NCBI RefSeq assembly: GCF_900103085.1
Contig: NZ_FMWR01000011.1
Location: 1-64,000 of the forward strand
DNA from: Gilliamella mensalis
GTDB taxonomy: Bacteria > Pseudomonadota > Gammaproteobacteria > Enterobacterales > Orbaceae
Direction: 5' to 3'
DNA length: 64,000 nt
Every line of letters begins with the position of its first letter. Within the stretch, counting starts at the first letter, position 1. A program made the translations under genes and the position numbers. Below the pieces are notes generated by a model. The model saw only the letters and a program-made list of their open reading frames with translations, searched no databases and had not been told where the DNA came from. Positions 28,105 to 38,960 of the stretch are shown piece after piece.

Positions 28105-29178
28105 ATGAGCCAATTAAAAAATGATCGTTATTTACGTGCTTTACAATGTTTGCCCGTGGATTACACACCGATTTGGATGATGCGCCAAGCTGGTCGTTAT
28201 TTGCCTGAGTATCGCCAGTTAAGGGCAAAAGCCGGTGATTTTATGACGATGTGTCAAACGCCAGAATTAGCTTGTGAAGTCACCTTACAACCATTACAAA
28301 GATTCGATCTTGATGCTGCTATTATTTTTTCTGATATTTTAACTATTCCTGATGCCATGGGACTAGGTTTATATTTTGAGTCGGGTGAAGGTCCTAAATT
28401 TACAAAATCGATATCTTGCCTATCAGATATTGAACAATTACCTATCCCAGATCCAGAGCAATCACTTAAATATGTGATGGATGCGATTCGATTAACGAAA
28501 AAAGAGCTCAATGGCAAAGTACCATTAATTGGTTTTTCGGGCAGTCCATGGACTTTAGCCACCTACATGATTGAAGGAGGCAGTAGCAAAGCATTTACCA
28601 AAATCAAAAAGATGCTCTATAGTGAGCCAAAAGCATTGCATCAGCTACTTGAAAAGCTCGCCAATAGCATTGCGTTATATTTAAATGCGCAAATCCAAGC
28701 TGGAGCACAATCAATTATGATTTTTGATACTTGGGGGGGCGTATTGAGTCATCAAAGTTATCAAACATTCTCGCTTGACTATATGCAGCTTATTTTATCC
28801 CAGTTAAAACAAGGTAAAAAAAGCGAAGATATAACCTCGTATATCCCTGTTACTTTATTTACTAAAGGGGGGGGATTATGGCTTGATAGAATAATTAACT
28901 CCAGCTGCGATGCGGTAGGTGTGGATTGGACTGTGAATTTGAGCCAGATTACTCAAAAAGGGCAAGTTGCGGTGCAAGGGAATTTAGATCCTTGCGTTTT
29001 ATACGCAGGCAAGCAAATAATTGAATCCAACGTAGAGGCCGTTCTTAGTGAATTTGGTCCTTACAATGGACATATTTTTAATTTAGGGCATGGTATCCAC
29101 CAAGATATCCCCGTAGAACATGTACAGCATCTGATTGAAGCCGTGCATCGACAGTCAAAAAGGTTCCATTATGATTAA
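28105..29178 (+). CDS. hemE: Uroporphyrinogen decarboxylase HemE
   Basis: Decarboxylates uroporphyrinogen III to coproporphyrinogen III in haem synthesis. 357 aa, with the signature [16 protein letters not shown] near residues 21-36, the catalytic aspartate in [30 protein letters not shown] and the C-terminal [15 protein letters not shown]. It overlaps the next gene by 8 bp. The hemE-yjaG-hupA order matches E. coli except that nfi is absent. Confidence 0.98.
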   Translation: MSQLKNDRYLRALQCLPVDYTPIWMMRQAGRYLPEYRQLRAKAGDFMTMCQTPELACEVTLQPLQRFDLDAAIIFSDILTIPDAMGLGLYFESGEGPKFTKSISCLSDIEQLPIPDPEQSLKYVMDAIRLTKKELNGKVPLIGFSGSPWTLATYMIEGGSSKAFTKIKKMLYSEPKALHQLLEKLANSIALYLNAQIQAGAQSIMIFDTWGGVLSHQSYQTFSLDYMQLILSQLKQGKKSEDITSYIPVTLFTKGGGLWLDRIINSSCDAVGVDWTVNLSQITQKGQVAVQGNLDPCVLYAGKQIIESNVEAVLSEFGPYNGHIFNLGHGIHQDIPVEHVQHLIEAVHRQSKRFHYD

Positions 29179-29764
29179 AAATCCTGTTCAATTAAGAATA
29201 GAAAAGTTACCGCAATGGCAGCAGCGTTTATTTATGGTTTGCTTATGTGAACGCATGTATCCCAATTTCGTTTTTTATTGTCAGCAACAACAAAATGAAG
29301 AAGATGCAAAAAGTTACAAAAAAATACTAGATCTAGTTTGGGAAACATTATTAGTTGAAGATGTAAAAATCAATTTTGATTTACAGCTTGAAAAATTAGA
29401 AGCCATCATTCCAATTGTCACTGATGACAGTCCTTATATGGTTTACCCGGCTATTGATGCTTGTCATGCACTAGGTGAAGTTTTACACTCTTATTTGAGT
29501 GGTGAAATGGCCGAGCATACAGCTAAAGTAAGTAGTATATCAGCAACTACTATTGCTGAATTTGAAATGACCAAAACCAATGTTAATCTTTTAGAAGATG
29601 AACAGCAAGCTTTACCTAGTGTGATTGATGAATTTGATTTACAGTGGGAAATATTTCGCTTATTACGTGATGAAAATAGTAATATGAATGAGTTAGTAAA
29701 AGGATTAAAAGATGAAATTCGGTCAGAGAGAACGAGTAATATTGGTGTTTTTTTGAGCAGTTAA
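29171..29764 (+). CDS. yjaG: YjaG, DUF416 family protein
   Basis: Conserved cytoplasmic protein of unknown function. From ATG 29171 it is 197 aa (E. coli 196), beginning [19 protein letters not shown] and including [10 protein letters not shown]-like [36 protein letters not shown] and the end [12 protein letters not shown]. Mostly helical, with no catalytic motif seen. Start lies inside the hemE stop region, so translation is likely coupled. Confidence 0.92.
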   Translation: MIKNPVQLRIEKLPQWQQRLFMVCLCERMYPNFVFYCQQQQNEEDAKSYKKILDLVWETLLVEDVKINFDLQLEKLEAIIPIVTDDSPYMVYPAIDACHALGEVLHSYLSGEMAEHTAKVSSISATTIAEFEMTKTNVNLLEDEQQALPSVIDEFDLQWEIFRLLRDENSNMNELVKGLKDEIRSERTSNIGVFLSS

Positions 29765-29882
29765 GCTATTTGGAGTGTAAATTTTTTAATTTTTATCAAA
29801 TTTTTCTTTAACATTAGACAAATATAGACTACATTTAATAACAATGTAACCTAAACAACGTTTACAGTAACGAAGTTAGAAT

Positions 29883-29907
29883 GCTAAGTTTTAGCCTCGT
29901 TTTTTTA
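29883..29907 (+). terminator. Intrinsic terminator between yjaG and hupA
   Basis: GCTAA-GTT-TTAGC hairpin, extendable by flanking AACGA / TCGTT pairing, followed by eight T. It would end the hemE-yjaG transcript just before hupA. Confidence 0.65.
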
Positions 29908-29947
29908 TGTTAACTTTAACAATAAGATAATATGTAAGGATATACCC

Positions 29948-30220
29948 ATGAATAAAACAGAACTTGTCGATGCTATTGCTAGTAAAGCTGATATTACTAA
30001 AGTTGCTGCTAAAACAGCATTAGAAGCGACATTAGCGGCTATTACTGAATCATTGAAAGCTGGTGAACCAGTTCAATTAGTTGGCTTTGGTACATTTAAA
30101 GTTAATGCTCGTAAAGCACGTACTGGTCGTAACCCTAAGACAGGGAAAGAAATTAAGATTGAAGCAAGCAAAGTTCCTGCATTCGTATCAGGTAAAAGCT
30201 TAAAAGACGCAATCAAATAA
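29948..30220 (+). CDS. hupA: DNA-binding protein HU-alpha
   Basis: Nucleoid-associated histone-like protein of 90 aa. It starts [18 protein letters not shown], and [24 protein letters not shown] forms the beta-arm that wraps [15 protein letters not shown] ends it. Strongest match is to the alpha subunit, and the position after yjaG is that of hupA in E. coli. TAAGGA precedes the ATG. Confidence 0.97.
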   Translation: MNKTELVDAIASKADITKVAAKTALEATLAAITESLKAGEPVQLVGFGTFKVNARKARTGRNPKTGKEIKIEASKVPAFVSGKSLKDAIK

Positions 30221-30399
30221 GTTACTTCCTCTTTTTGTCGATTTTATTGATGGAACTTATTTTAAGGTCATAGGGTATATCTTGTGACCTTGTCATTATA
30301 CGAAAGACAAGTGCTCAAAAATAAAGACGTTGCTTGTTTTTTCGTTTTTCTATTCTTTTATAGCATTCCACTCCAATGAAAAGTTATGCAGTTAATAAT

Positions 30400-30891
30400 T
30401 TAAGTGGTTATTTCAATTAACTTTGCTTGTAATATATTAGCTAAATCTTGAGGTGCGATTTCGATTTCTAATCCCCGCCTGCCGCCCGATATGAACATTG
30501 TTGTGTGCTCATTTGCACTTAAATCAATGATTGTCGGTAGTTGTTGCTTTTGAGCTAATGGACTAATTCCTCCCACTAAATAACCTGTTACCTTTTGGGC
30601 TAAATTAGCATCGGCTAAATCTATTTTTTTACAGTTTAATGCTTTTGCTACTTTTTTAAGATCTAAATAACCATCAACAGGCAATACGCAGACCGCTAAT
30701 GTCTTATTATTACCATTTAAACTTACAACCAAAGTTTTAAATACTTGTGTGGCAGTAACATTTAGACTTGGATCTAGTTTATCAACCGCTTCTTGCCCGT
30801 AGTTGGTTTGGTTTGGATCGTGCTTATACTGATGAATGTTAAATTTGATTTTTAGCTTCTTAAGTAAATTAATCGCTGGAGTCATCGCCAT
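30400..30891 (-). CDS. ybaK: Cys-tRNA(Pro) deacylase YbaK
   Basis: Trans-editing enzyme that hydrolyses Cys-tRNA(Pro) formed by prolyl-tRNA synthetase. The 163-aa protein has TQVFKTLVV with the key lysine, the [14 protein letters not shown] helix and [22 protein letters not shown], all typical of YbaK rather than ProX. Start is 30891 or 30885 (MAMTPA); E. coli begins at MTPA. ProS, the enzyme it corrects, is encoded 13 kb away and has the editing insertion. Confidence 0.94.
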   Translation of the reverse strand: MAMTPAINLLKKLKIKFNIHQYKHDPNQTNYGQEAVDKLDPSLNVTATQVFKTLVVSLNGNNKTLAVCVLPVDGYLDLKKVAKALNCKKIDLADANLAQKVTGYLVGGISPLAQKQQLPTIIDLSANEHTTMFISGGRRGLEIEIAPQDLANILQAKLIEITT

Positions 30892-30938
30892 TATCCAATA
30901 CGTTTAGTTAAATCAAATTAATGCATGAAAAATGATAT

Positions 30939-30962
30939 CCTTATCAACTTTAGTTGATAAGG
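30939..30962 (-). terminator. Hairpin downstream of the YciC-like gene
   Basis: Perfect 10-bp stem CCTTATCAAC / GTTGATAAGG with a 4-nt loop, 11 bp beyond the stop codon on the minus strand. The tail ATATCATTTTTC is moderately T-rich. Confidence 0.7.
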
Positions 30963-30972
30963 AAGTGAATGA

Positions 30973-31785
30973 TTAAATAATCAAGTTGTGTTCATCATTA
31001 TTTTTAGATGATAATTCTGAGCTAGAAGCTCCAGTTGCCAGCCAATAAAGACGATAAAAAAAGCAAGTGAAGAAGATACTCAAAAAGATCGAACCGAATT
31101 CAAAAATAACGTTAAATATAATATTATCATTATCAAATAGCATACCTATTTTCAGAAAAGCAAATATAAGAGCTATACCGATTAATATCATGATTAAAGC
31201 AGGCTTCCACTGTTTTGTTGATAAATCAAGCGCTAAAGAGAGTAATTCAAAAAAGTTTTTTTGATTAGGCTCAACCAGTAAGCCAAAAAAGAAGTTACTA
31301 AAGATACCTAAAAATAAGATTGGAACAATTAGCATTAAAATAACGAATATATAAACTAAAGCTTTAGGTAATAGATAACTTAAGCAAACAATGACTAGAG
31401 AGGACATTAACGCGACTAAAACTATAGAAATAGCAACAATAAGATAAAAAAGAATGATTTTTAACGTATTTGATAATGCCTTAGAGAGTAATAAATTAAG
31501 ATTAAGTTTATCACTGACGTAAAGGTTAGAAATCGCTGCAATACTCATTGCTTTTATAATGATATTTATTAACATTGTCATTATTAAAAATAAAAAATAG
31601 TTATCTAGATTTTGTGTTAAATATAACTGTTCGAGCATTTCTGGAGCGTAAAAACTAGAATGAATTATGGCACTAACTAATGCTATTACTAGACTAACAA
31701 GGGCAAATTGCGTAATACGTTTACGAATAAAATTGCGTGTCTGATCAAAAATTACAGAAAAAGAGAGTTTTGTTTGCATTTCCAT
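30973..31785 (-). CDS. YciC-like (UPF0259) inner-membrane protein
   Basis: 270-aa protein with about six hydrophobic segments and a short polar C-terminal tail. N-terminal TRNFIRKRITQFALVSLVIAL and C-terminal FFYRLYWLATG resemble E. coli YciC, a UPF0259 membrane protein of unknown function; similarity is modest and the hydrophobic composition inflates it. AGGAAC precedes ATG 31785. It sits downstream of glyQ-glyS on the same strand. Codon use looks more AT-rich than neighbours, as is common for membrane proteins here. Confidence 0.6.
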   Translation of the reverse strand: MEMQTKLSFSVIFDQTRNFIRKRITQFALVSLVIALVSAIIHSSFYAPEMLEQLYLTQNLDNYFLFLIMTMLINIIIKAMSIAAISNLYVSDKLNLNLLLSKALSNTLKIILFYLIVAISIVLVALMSSLVIVCLSYLLPKALVYIFVILMLIVPILFLGIFSNFFFGLLVEPNQKNFFELLSLALDLSTKQWKPALIMILIGIALIFAFLKIGMLFDNDNIIFNVIFEFGSIFLSIFFTCFFYRLYWLATGASSSELSSKNNDEHNLII

Positions 31786-31800
31786 ATAAGTTCCTTACAG

Positions 31801-31831
31801 GTGGTAACCGATTTGGTTACCACTATTATTT
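31801..31831. terminator. Hairpin between glyS and the YciC-like gene
   Basis: GTGGTAACC-GATTT-GGTTACCAC, a perfect 9-bp stem, with a T-rich tail on the plus strand. It lies in the 67-bp gap after glyS and could act as a 3' end for glyQS, though the minus-strand tail is weak. Confidence 0.55.
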
Positions 31832-31852
31832 TTGAATGATTAAATTCGTAAA

Positions 31853-33922
31853 TTAAGCTTGCAATAATGAAATATCAGCGACTTTTAAGAATAAGTTTTG
31901 TAGCTTTTTCAAAAGCGCTAACCGATTAAGTTTAATCTGTTCATTGTCAACCATAACCATGACAGAATCAAAAAACGCATTCACCGTTTCTTTTAGTGAC
32001 GATAATTCAACTAACGCATCTTGATAACGGCCTTCATCAAAATAAGGTGCAAGTTTATCGGTTAAAATTGCCAATTTTTTAGCTAATTCGCCTTCAGCGC
32101 CAGCTTCTAGCAAGGCTGCATTAATCTGCTCTGGAATAGTCAATTCGGCTTTAGATAAGATATTTGACACCCGTTTATTAGCCTGTGCTAATGACGATGC
32201 TTCTGGCAAGGTTCTAAAGTGAGTAACCGCTTTAATGCGTGCATCAAAATCAGCTGGTTTTGTTGGATTAAGTGCTAAAACTGCTTGAATAGTATCAATG
32301 GCAAAGCCTTGTTCTTGATACCATGCGCGGAAACGACCTTGCATAAAAGTAACAATATCTTCAACCACATTTGTATTATTCAGTTTATCACCATATAACG
32401 ATGCGGCATAATTGGTTAATTCAACAAGATCTAAAGGTAGCGACTTTTCAACAATGATTCGTAAAACACCAATTGCAGCACGACGTAATGCAAAAGGATC
32501 TTTATCGCCTTTAGGGTGCTGACCGATACCAAAAATACCCGCTAAAGTATCCATTTTTTCAGCGATAGCAACCGCACAAGACACCGCTGTACTTGGTAAT
32601 TCATCGCCAGCAAAACGCGGTTTATATTGCTCTTCAATGGCGGTGGCAACTTCTATGCTTTCGCCATCTTTAAGTGCCAAATAGCGCCCCATAATACCTT
32701 GCGTTTCAGGGAATTCAAAAACGGTGTTGGTCACTAAATCGCATTTTGTTAATTTACCTGCTCGTTTGGCTTGTTCAGCATTAGCACCAATTTTATCGGC
32801 AATAAAGCCTGATAGCGACGCTATGCGAATTGCTTTATCTTTAACAGTTCCAAGTTGTTGTTGAAATAACACTGTTTCAAGGCGAGGTAAACGATCTTCT
32901 AAACGTTGTTTTAAATCGGTTTGATAAAAGAATTCAGCATCAGCAAGGCGTGGACGAACCACTTTTTCATTACCAGAAATCACAACTTGCGGATCTTTCG
33001 ACTCAATATTAGCCACAAAAATAAAGTTCGGTAATAATTTGCCTTGTTTATCATAAACAGGAAAGTATTTTTGATCCCCTTTCATGGTATAAACCAGTGA
33101 TTCAGCAGGAACTTGTAAAAATCGCTCTTCAAATTTAGCCGTTAACACAACTGGCCATTCAACCAAAGAACAGACCTCTTCAAGTAGCGTGTCAGTTAAA
33201 TCAGCCTTACCATGAAGTTTAGCCGCTTCGCTTTCAGCTTGTTGCTTAATCATAGCTTTTCGCTTGTCATAATCAGCAATGACTTTACCACGTTGCTCCA
33301 AAATTTCAGGATACTGATCGGCATTATCGATAGTAAACTCTTGTTCACCCATAAAACGGTGACCACGAATAATGCGGTTTGACTCAATATCTAAAATGGT
33401 ACCAGGAACAATTTCATCACCATACAACATGGTGACAGTATGGCATGGGCGAATAAATTCGACTTGCCGTGCAGCCCAACGCATTGGTTTAGGGATAGGT
33501 AATTTATTTAATGCCGTCTTAACCATATCACATAATAAGTTAACAACCGGCTGACCTTTTTGATTTTGAGTATAAGACAGCCATTCGCCTTTATCAGTTT
33601 GTATACGCTGTGCTTGATCAACTGTAATACCACAACCTCGCGCCCAACCTTCAGCCGCTTTGGTAGCATTTCCATTGGCATCAAATGCAGCACTGATCGC
33701 AGGACCGCGTTTAACAATTTTACTATCGGGTTGTGTGTTATTCAAATTTAAGACTTTCAACGCTAAACGGCGAGGAGATGCATACCAAAGCACCTCGCCA
33801 TGCTCTAAATTGGCATTATCGAGCTGCTGTATAAAATTAGCCGCAAAGCTTTCTGCTAAAGTGCGGAGTGATTTTGGTGGTAACTCTTCGGTACCAATTT
33901 CCACTAAAAATGTTTTTTGCAT
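31853..33922 (-). CDS. glyS: Glycyl-tRNA synthetase beta subunit
   Basis: Large subunit of the heterotetrameric (alpha2beta2) glycyl-tRNA synthetase, responsible mainly for tRNA recognition. The 689-aa length equals E. coli GlyS. It begins [17 protein letters not shown], the family signature, contains an HD-like region ([27 protein letters not shown]) and ends in the DALRx-like anticodon region. It starts 13 bp after glyQ. Confidence 0.97.
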   Translation of the reverse strand: MQKTFLVEIGTEELPPKSLRTLAESFAANFIQQLDNANLEHGEVLWYASPRRLALKVLNLNNTQPDSKIVKRGPAISAAFDANGNATKAAEGWARGCGITVDQAQRIQTDKGEWLSYTQNQKGQPVVNLLCDMVKTALNKLPIPKPMRWAARQVEFIRPCHTVTMLYGDEIVPGTILDIESNRIIRGHRFMGEQEFTIDNADQYPEILEQRGKVIADYDKRKAMIKQQAESEAAKLHGKADLTDTLLEEVCSLVEWPVVLTAKFEERFLQVPAESLVYTMKGDQKYFPVYDKQGKLLPNFIFVANIESKDPQVVISGNEKVVRPRLADAEFFYQTDLKQRLEDRLPRLETVLFQQQLGTVKDKAIRIASLSGFIADKIGANAEQAKRAGKLTKCDLVTNTVFEFPETQGIMGRYLALKDGESIEVATAIEEQYKPRFAGDELPSTAVSCAVAIAEKMDTLAGIFGIGQHPKGDKDPFALRRAAIGVLRIIVEKSLPLDLVELTNYAASLYGDKLNNTNVVEDIVTFMQGRFRAWYQEQGFAIDTIQAVLALNPTKPADFDARIKAVTHFRTLPEASSLAQANKRVSNILSKAELTIPEQINAALLEAGAEGELAKKLAILTDKLAPYFDEGRYQDALVELSSLKETVNAFFDSVMVMVDNEQIKLNRLALLKKLQNLFLKVADISLLQA

Positions 33923-33935
33923 AATCTTTTAATTC

Positions 33936-34868
33936 CTACTTTGATGCACTTTCGTTAGACTGTGAATTTTGGCACATAGGAAATCCAAGTGCTTCACGTG
34001 ATGCGTAATAGGCTTCCGCCACCATTTTGGTTAATGTTCTGATGCGTAAAATATAACGTTGTCGCTCAGTCACTGAAATCGCTTTACGTGCATCAAGTAA
34101 ATTAAAACAGTGGGCGGCTTTTAAAATACGCTCATAAGCTGGTAGTGGAAGTGGTTTTTCTAACTCAAGCAAAAATTTTGCTTCTTTTTCGTGTTGTTCA
34201 AAACAGTAAAATAAAAATTCAACATTCGCATATTCAAAATTATAAGTGGATTGCTCAACTTCGTTTTGGTGGAATACATCGCCATAAGTGGTTTTACCAA
34301 ATGCACCATCGCTCCAAACTAAATCATAAACGCTATCAACTCCTTGAATATACATTGCTAAGCGTTCAAGTCCATAAGTGATTTCACCGGTAACAGGTTT
34401 ACATTCAAGTCCACCAACTTGTTGAAAGTAAGTAAACTGGGTTACTTCCATACCATTTAACCAAACTTCCCAACCAAGCCCCCATGCACCAAGGGTTGGG
34501 TTTTCCCAATTGTCTTCAACAAAACGAATATCATTGACTGTTGGATCTAGCCCTAACTGTTTTAACGAACCTAAATAAAGCTCTTGAATATTATCAGGAG
34601 AAGGTTTTAAGATAACTTGAAATTGGTAATAGTGTTGTAATCTATTTGGGTTTTCGCCATAGCGGCCATCGGTTGGACGTCGCGATGGTTGAACATAAGC
34701 GGCATTAATCGGTTCTGGACCTAGTGCGTGCAAACAGGTCATGGGATGAGATGTCCCCGCACCAACTTCCATATCTAAAGGCTGAATCACGGTACAACCT
34801 TGATTAGCCCAGTAATCTTGTAACGTAAGTATTAACCCCTGAAAGGTTTTGACATTAAACTTTTGCAT
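33936..34868 (-). CDS. glyQ: Glycyl-tRNA synthetase alpha subunit
   Basis: Class II catalytic subunit that forms glycyl-adenylate. The 310-aa protein has [18 protein letters not shown] at the start, the motif [44 protein letters not shown] (motif 2) and [15 protein letters not shown] (motif 3). glyQ-glyS is the usual operon. A TATAAT-like -10 lies on the minus strand at 34922-34927, with a weak -35. Confidence 0.97.
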   Translation of the reverse strand: MQKFNVKTFQGLILTLQDYWANQGCTVIQPLDMEVGAGTSHPMTCLHALGPEPINAAYVQPSRRPTDGRYGENPNRLQHYYQFQVILKPSPDNIQELYLGSLKQLGLDPTVNDIRFVEDNWENPTLGAWGLGWEVWLNGMEVTQFTYFQQVGGLECKPVTGEITYGLERLAMYIQGVDSVYDLVWSDGAFGKTTYGDVFHQNEVEQSTYNFEYANVEFLFYCFEQHEKEAKFLLELEKPLPLPAYERILKAAHCFNLLDARKAISVTERQRYILRIRTLTKMVAEAYYASREALGFPMCQNSQSNESASK

Positions 34869-34921
34869 GATGTTATCTTTATAGTTAAATTGATATTTCG
34901 ATGATTTAAATAGTGCTATAT

Positions 34922-34927
34922 ATTATA
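34922..34927 (-). promoter_or_regulatory. Candidate -10 of the glyQ-glyS promoter
   Basis: Minus-strand TATAAT, 54 bp before the glyQ start. No convincing -35 was found at 16-18 bp, so this is a tentative call. Confidence 0.4.
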
Positions 34928-34929
34928 CT

Positions 34930-35330
34930 TTTTATCAATACTTGTGAAATGCCTAATCATACCCTGTTTAATATAGTACTGAATTCGGTTTATGTGTTTA
35001 GCAAAATATAATTAAAAAACGACTCAATTAATGGGTCATTATGGGATAATTGATTGATTTTAATGAGGGTTTTAATTAAAAAATTAAATAAAATCAATGG
35101 TCTACCTGGGTTTTTTTGATGGAAAAATACACCGATATTTTATAATATCCGAACGTTACTCTTTATTGTCTTCGCAATGAGCCGACAATACCAATTAATC
35201 TAAACAGTGGTAAATGTCATAAAATAAAATTACTCCACTTGGTTATGGTTTTCATTTTGCATCTTTAACTATTTGTAGGTATAGTGGCAACAATTATTAC
35301 TGCTTGGTTATAAATCATAAATACAACGCC
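34930..35330. other. Intergenic region between glyQ and envC
   Basis: About 400 bp with many stop codons in all frames and no recognisable gene or remnant. Only weak short repeats (for example GACTC-AATTAATG-GGTC near 35021) are visible. It presumably holds the divergent glyQ and envC promoters. Confidence 0.5.
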
Positions 35331-36539
35331 ATGTCTTTTTATAAAAAAATTGTTATTATTTTTCTAGTTGGGTTAATGAAGGTTAATTTTTTGTATGCTG
35401 ATGACAATCAGCAGCTTCAGTCCTTACGCCACTCTATTGAAGAACAAGAAAAGCGTCTAGCACAGCAAAAAAAAGAACGCAACCGGCTAGTTAATGACCT
35501 TAAACAGCAAGAAACCGAAATAGCGAAACTGTTAACATCAATTGAAAAAAATAATTTGTTACTTAGCAAGCTCAATCAAGAGATGAATCATTTGGTTACA
35601 CAAATTGATCTATTAACGATAAAACAAAAACAGCAACGAGTCGTGTTATCAAAACAACTAGAAAGTGCATTTAAGCTAGGCAATACAACAGGGTTGGAGC
35701 TGATTTTTCCTGGTGAAAAAAGTGAGCGTAATGATCGAATCATCACTTATTACAGTTACATTAACCAAGCACGACAACAACAAATTCATGATCTTGAAGA
35801 TACGCAAATTCAATTGAATGAAAAGCGGATTGAGCTACAAAAAAAGCAAGCTTCGCATAAAACATTACAAAGCAAACAGCAAGAACAACAAGCCGGTCTT
35901 GAAAAAAATCGCCAAAATCGCCAAAAAACGATAACCTCGCTTGAATCATCAATGCAAGTTAATCAACAAAAATTAACGAACTTGCGTAACAACGAAATCA
36001 AATTACAAGCCAAAATTGCTCAAGCAGAAAAGGAAAGTCGACGCATAGCTGAAGAAGAAGCAAGACAAGCAAAAAATATTCAAAAAAAGCAAAAGAATAT
36101 GAGTTATACTCTTAATCCTAATGAAAAGGCATTAATGGCTCGTGTAAGTGGTATTGGTAAACCACAACATCAGTTTAGTTGGCCTGTTAATGGTAATGTT
36201 GCACATCGATTTGGTGAGTCGCTTCAAGGCGAGCTACGTTGGAAGGGATTAGTAATTAATGCTAAAGATGGTACTCAAGTTAAAGCAATTGCCGATGGTC
36301 GAGTTATATTGGCAAGTTGGTTGCAAGGCTATGGCTTTGTTGTTGCGCTTGAACATGGTAAGGGAGATATGAGTTTATATGGTTATAACCAACGCATGTT
36401 GGTTGAGGTGAATGACAGGATTCAACGTGGACAACCTATTGCGTTGGTTGGTTCAAGTGGTGGGCAAAATACACCTGCTTTATATTTTGAGATTCGTCGT
36501 GATGGTCGGGCGCTTGATCCGAGTGGGTGGTTGAAATAA
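35331..36539 (+). CDS. envC: Murein hydrolase activator EnvC
   Basis: Periplasmic protein that activates the amidases AmiA and AmiB at the division septum under FtsEX control. A signal peptide ends near LYADD, then long coiled coils fill residues about 30-270 (EEQEKRLAQQKKERNRLVNDL). A C-terminal degenerate LytM/M23 domain follows; its metal-binding His/Asp residues are missing, as expected for an activator. ATG 35331 gives 402 aa with the signal at the very N-terminus; TTG 35304 is rejected. The stop overlaps the start of yibQ (TAATG). Confidence 0.93.
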   Translation: MSFYKKIVIIFLVGLMKVNFLYADDNQQLQSLRHSIEEQEKRLAQQKKERNRLVNDLKQQETEIAKLLTSIEKNNLLLSKLNQEMNHLVTQIDLLTIKQKQQRVVLSKQLESAFKLGNTTGLELIFPGEKSERNDRIITYYSYINQARQQQIHDLEDTQIQLNEKRIELQKKQASHKTLQSKQQEQQAGLEKNRQNRQKTITSLESSMQVNQQKLTNLRNNEIKLQAKIAQAEKESRRIAEEEARQAKNIQKKQKNMSYTLNPNEKALMARVSGIGKPQHQFSWPVNGNVAHRFGESLQGELRWKGLVINAKDGTQVKAIADGRVILASWLQGYGFVVALEHGKGDMSLYGYNQRMLVEVNDRIQRGQPIALVGSSGGQNTPALYFEIRRDGRALDPSGWLK

Positions 36540-37360
36540 TGCGCCATTTTATAAACATGATTGTTGTTATAAGCCTATTGGCGCTAAATCCCTACTATGT
36601 ATGGGCGGCTAAACTTGCACTAGTTATTGATGATTTTGGATATCGACAGCGTAATGAAGCACAAATTATTGCGCTTTCGCCTAATATTACTATTGCTGTT
36701 TTACCTAATTCACCCAACGCTAAACATATTGCAACTATCGCTCATGAGCATGGTAATGATGTGATAATTCACTTACCTATGGCACCACTAGGTAAACAGC
36801 CTTTAGAGAAAGATACGCTATTTCCCACTATGAGCGAAACTGAAGTGAATCGCATTGTGACCAATGCGGTTGAGCGAGTGCCTTATGCTATTGGCGTTAA
36901 TAATCATATGGGAAGTTTGATGACATCAAATTTAACCGGTATGACACATGTTATGAAAGTATTAAGTCATCATTCGATGTTTTTTTTGGACAGCAAAACA
37001 ATCGGTAAAACTCAAGTAAAAAACGCCGCGCGCAATTACAACATTCCAGTGTTAACGCGTGATGTCTTTCTAGATGATCAGCAAAAAGAAAACGCTATTA
37101 GCCAGCAATTTGATTTTGCCGTAACACTGGCACGCAAAAATGGTGTGGCCATAGCGATTGGTCATCCGCATCCCCAAACGGTTAATGTATTAAGAACAAA
37201 GCTTGCCAATTTACCTGAAGATATTGAATTAACAAAACTTAGTCAATTGGTTATGCCAATACCGGCACCGGTTAAACATAAAATAACATTGAAAGATATC
37301 GTGGAAAAATGTAAAAAACGAATTGAAGAAATATCAAATATTAATATTGTCGAAGAATAA
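36539..37360 (+). CDS. yibQ: YibQ, divergent polysaccharide deacetylase family protein
   Basis: Secreted protein with a signal peptide ending near YVWAA and a NodB-like divergent polysaccharide deacetylase domain (DUF610). LVIDDFGYR, the DVIIHLPMAP loop, IGVNNHMGS and IAIGHPHPQT are the family motifs and include candidate metal ligands Asp-Asp, His and His. Natural substrate is unknown; a cell-wall or surface glycan is assumed. ATG 36539 overlaps the envC stop and is preceded by GGGTGG. The envC-yibQ pair is conserved in enterobacteria. Confidence 0.9.
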   Translation: MRHFINMIVVISLLALNPYYVWAAKLALVIDDFGYRQRNEAQIIALSPNITIAVLPNSPNAKHIATIAHEHGNDVIIHLPMAPLGKQPLEKDTLFPTMSETEVNRIVTNAVERVPYAIGVNNHMGSLMTSNLTGMTHVMKVLSHHSMFFLDSKTIGKTQVKNAARNYNIPVLTRDVFLDDQQKENAISQQFDFAVTLARKNGVAIAIGHPHPQTVNVLRTKLANLPEDIELTKLSQLVMPIPAPVKHKITLKDIVEKCKKRIEEISNINIVEE

Positions 37361-37363
37361 GCA

Positions 37364-38212
37364 TTACCTTTTTTCTAATGTACGATGACGAATTTGCACT
37401 TGTTTACTTTGTGCTTTAAAAAATGCAGCCAATTGTTCCGCAATAAAGACAGAACGATGTTGACCACCAGTGCATCCAATTGCAATGGTTAAGTAACTGC
37501 GATTGTTTTGTTCTAACAAAGGTAGCCATTGATTTAAGTAATTGGCGGTTTTATTGATAAAATTAGACACTTCGTTGTGCTTTAATAAATAGTTTTGTAC
37601 AGGTTCATCTAGCCCTGTTAGTGGGCGCAAACTGACCTCCCAATGTGGGTTAGGTAAAAACCTAACATCAAAGACAAAATCGGCATCAACCGGTAGACCA
37701 TGTTTAAAACCAAATGATTCAAAAATGATGGTTAATTCACGCTCTTTTTTACCCAAAATACGCGATCTTAATATGTCAGATAGTTCATGAACTGAAAGGT
37801 TGTCGGTATTTATAACTAAGCTTGCATGCGATTTTAACGGTTCTAGATATTTTTCTTCGAGATCGATCGCCTCTTCAAGAGAATATTGTTGATTGGTTAA
37901 TGGGTGTATCCGTCTTGTTTCACTATAGCGTCGAATTAAGGTGTTACGGCTGCAATCAAAGAAAATGATTTCGGGTGTAACAGATTGAGGTAAGCGTTGA
38001 AATATATCGTGATTAAAATCAAAATTTTCTGGCAAATTTCGAATATCAATACTAATTGCAACTGGGGTATTATTGTCCTTTAATGAGTTGGCTAATTGAG
38101 GTAATAAAACAACGGGAATATTATCAACACAATAAAATCCCATATCTTCTAGCGCTCGCAGTGCAATTGATTTGCCAGAACCGGAGCGACCACTTACTAT
38201 CAATAGAATCAC
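37364..38212 (-). CDS. rapZ: RNase adapter protein RapZ
   Basis: Binds the sRNA GlmZ and delivers it to RNase E, controlling GlmS and hence amino-sugar supply. The N-terminal ATPase-like domain begins [29 protein letters not shown] with Walker A. The C-terminal domain carries [22 protein letters not shown] and [21 protein letters not shown] 38212 was chosen because GGAG lies eight bases upstream and it gives 282 aa (E. coli 284); ATG 38236 is the longer alternative. The gene stands apart from the rpoN-hpf-ptsN-npr genes that surround it in E. coli. Confidence 0.94.
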   Translation of the reverse strand: MILLIVSGRSGSGKSIALRALEDMGFYCVDNIPVVLLPQLANSLKDNNTPVAISIDIRNLPENFDFNHDIFQRLPQSVTPEIIFFDCSRNTLIRRYSETRRIHPLTNQQYSLEEAIDLEEKYLEPLKSHASLVINTDNLSVHELSDILRSRILGKKERELTIIFESFGFKHGLPVDADFVFDVRFLPNPHWEVSLRPLTGLDEPVQNYLLKHNEVSNFINKTANYLNQWLPLLEQNNRSYLTIAIGCTGGQHRSVFIAEQLAAFFKAQSKQVQIRHRTLEKR

Positions 38213-38300
38213 AATATTAACTCCAATATCATCCATGCCTTAATTATATACTGTTTATTTCTTATTATACAATTTGGAGCATAAATAATATTGTTAACAA

Positions 38301-38897
38301 TTAATAATCGGTTTTAATTTTGGTAATCAATTGTTTAAGAGCTTGACCTCGATGTGATAGTTGGCTTTTCTGTTCTTTAGTTAGTTGCGCTGCGGTGCAG
38401 TTTAATTCTGGTACATAAAAAAGTGGGTCGTAACCAAACCCGCCGTCACCTTGCTCTTCATTTAAGATTAAACCATGCCATTTGCCTAAACAGATGATAG
38501 GCGTAGGGTCGTTTTCGTGTCGCATAAAAACGAGTGCACAATAAAAGTAAGCAGTGCGCTTTTCTTTTGGGATATTTTGTAACGCATTGAGTAATTTTTG
38601 ATTGTTGCTTGCGTCGTTGCCATGTTCACCTGCATAACGAGCAGAATAGATGCCAGGTTGTCCATCAAGTGCATCGACCGCTAAGCCTGAGTCATCGGCA
38701 ATGGCGGGAAGTCCCGTTAATTTAGCGGTATGTCTTGCTTTTAAAATCGCATTTTCAATAAAGGTTAAACCTGTTTCGTTAGCATCTGGTACATTAAATT
38801 GGCTTTGTGCAATAATGTCAAAACCGGCATCGGCGAGTAATTTTTGCAATTCATTGACTTTACCTTGATTATTCGTTGCTAACACAATTTTTTGCAT
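38301..38897 (-). CDS. rdgB: dITP/XTP pyrophosphatase RdgB
   Basis: House-cleaning enzyme that hydrolyses non-canonical purine triphosphates to monophosphates, preventing their incorporation into DNA. The 198-aa Ham1-family protein has the N-terminal [15 protein letters not shown], the ADDSGL metal site, [21 protein letters not shown] and the C-terminal SHRGQAL. It is of normal length and located between rapZ and rluA on the same strand. Confidence 0.96.
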   Translation of the reverse strand: MQKIVLATNNQGKVNELQKLLADAGFDIIAQSQFNVPDANETGLTFIENAILKARHTAKLTGLPAIADDSGLAVDALDGQPGIYSARYAGEHGNDASNNQKLLNALQNIPKEKRTAYFYCALVFMRHENDPTPIICLGKWHGLILNEEQGDGGFGYDPLFYVPELNCTAAQLTKEQKSQLSHRGQALKQLITKIKTDY

Positions 38898-38960
38898 TTT
38901 AACTTCCTTAATATTAATTGTTTATCAATGATTAGCATGAGCAAGTTTTATACCTCTATT

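Noticed and set aside
35331-36539. EnvC suspected of being an inactive, damaged peptidase
   Set aside because: Loss of the metal ligands in the LytM domain is normal for EnvC, which activates amidases rather than cutting peptidoglycan.
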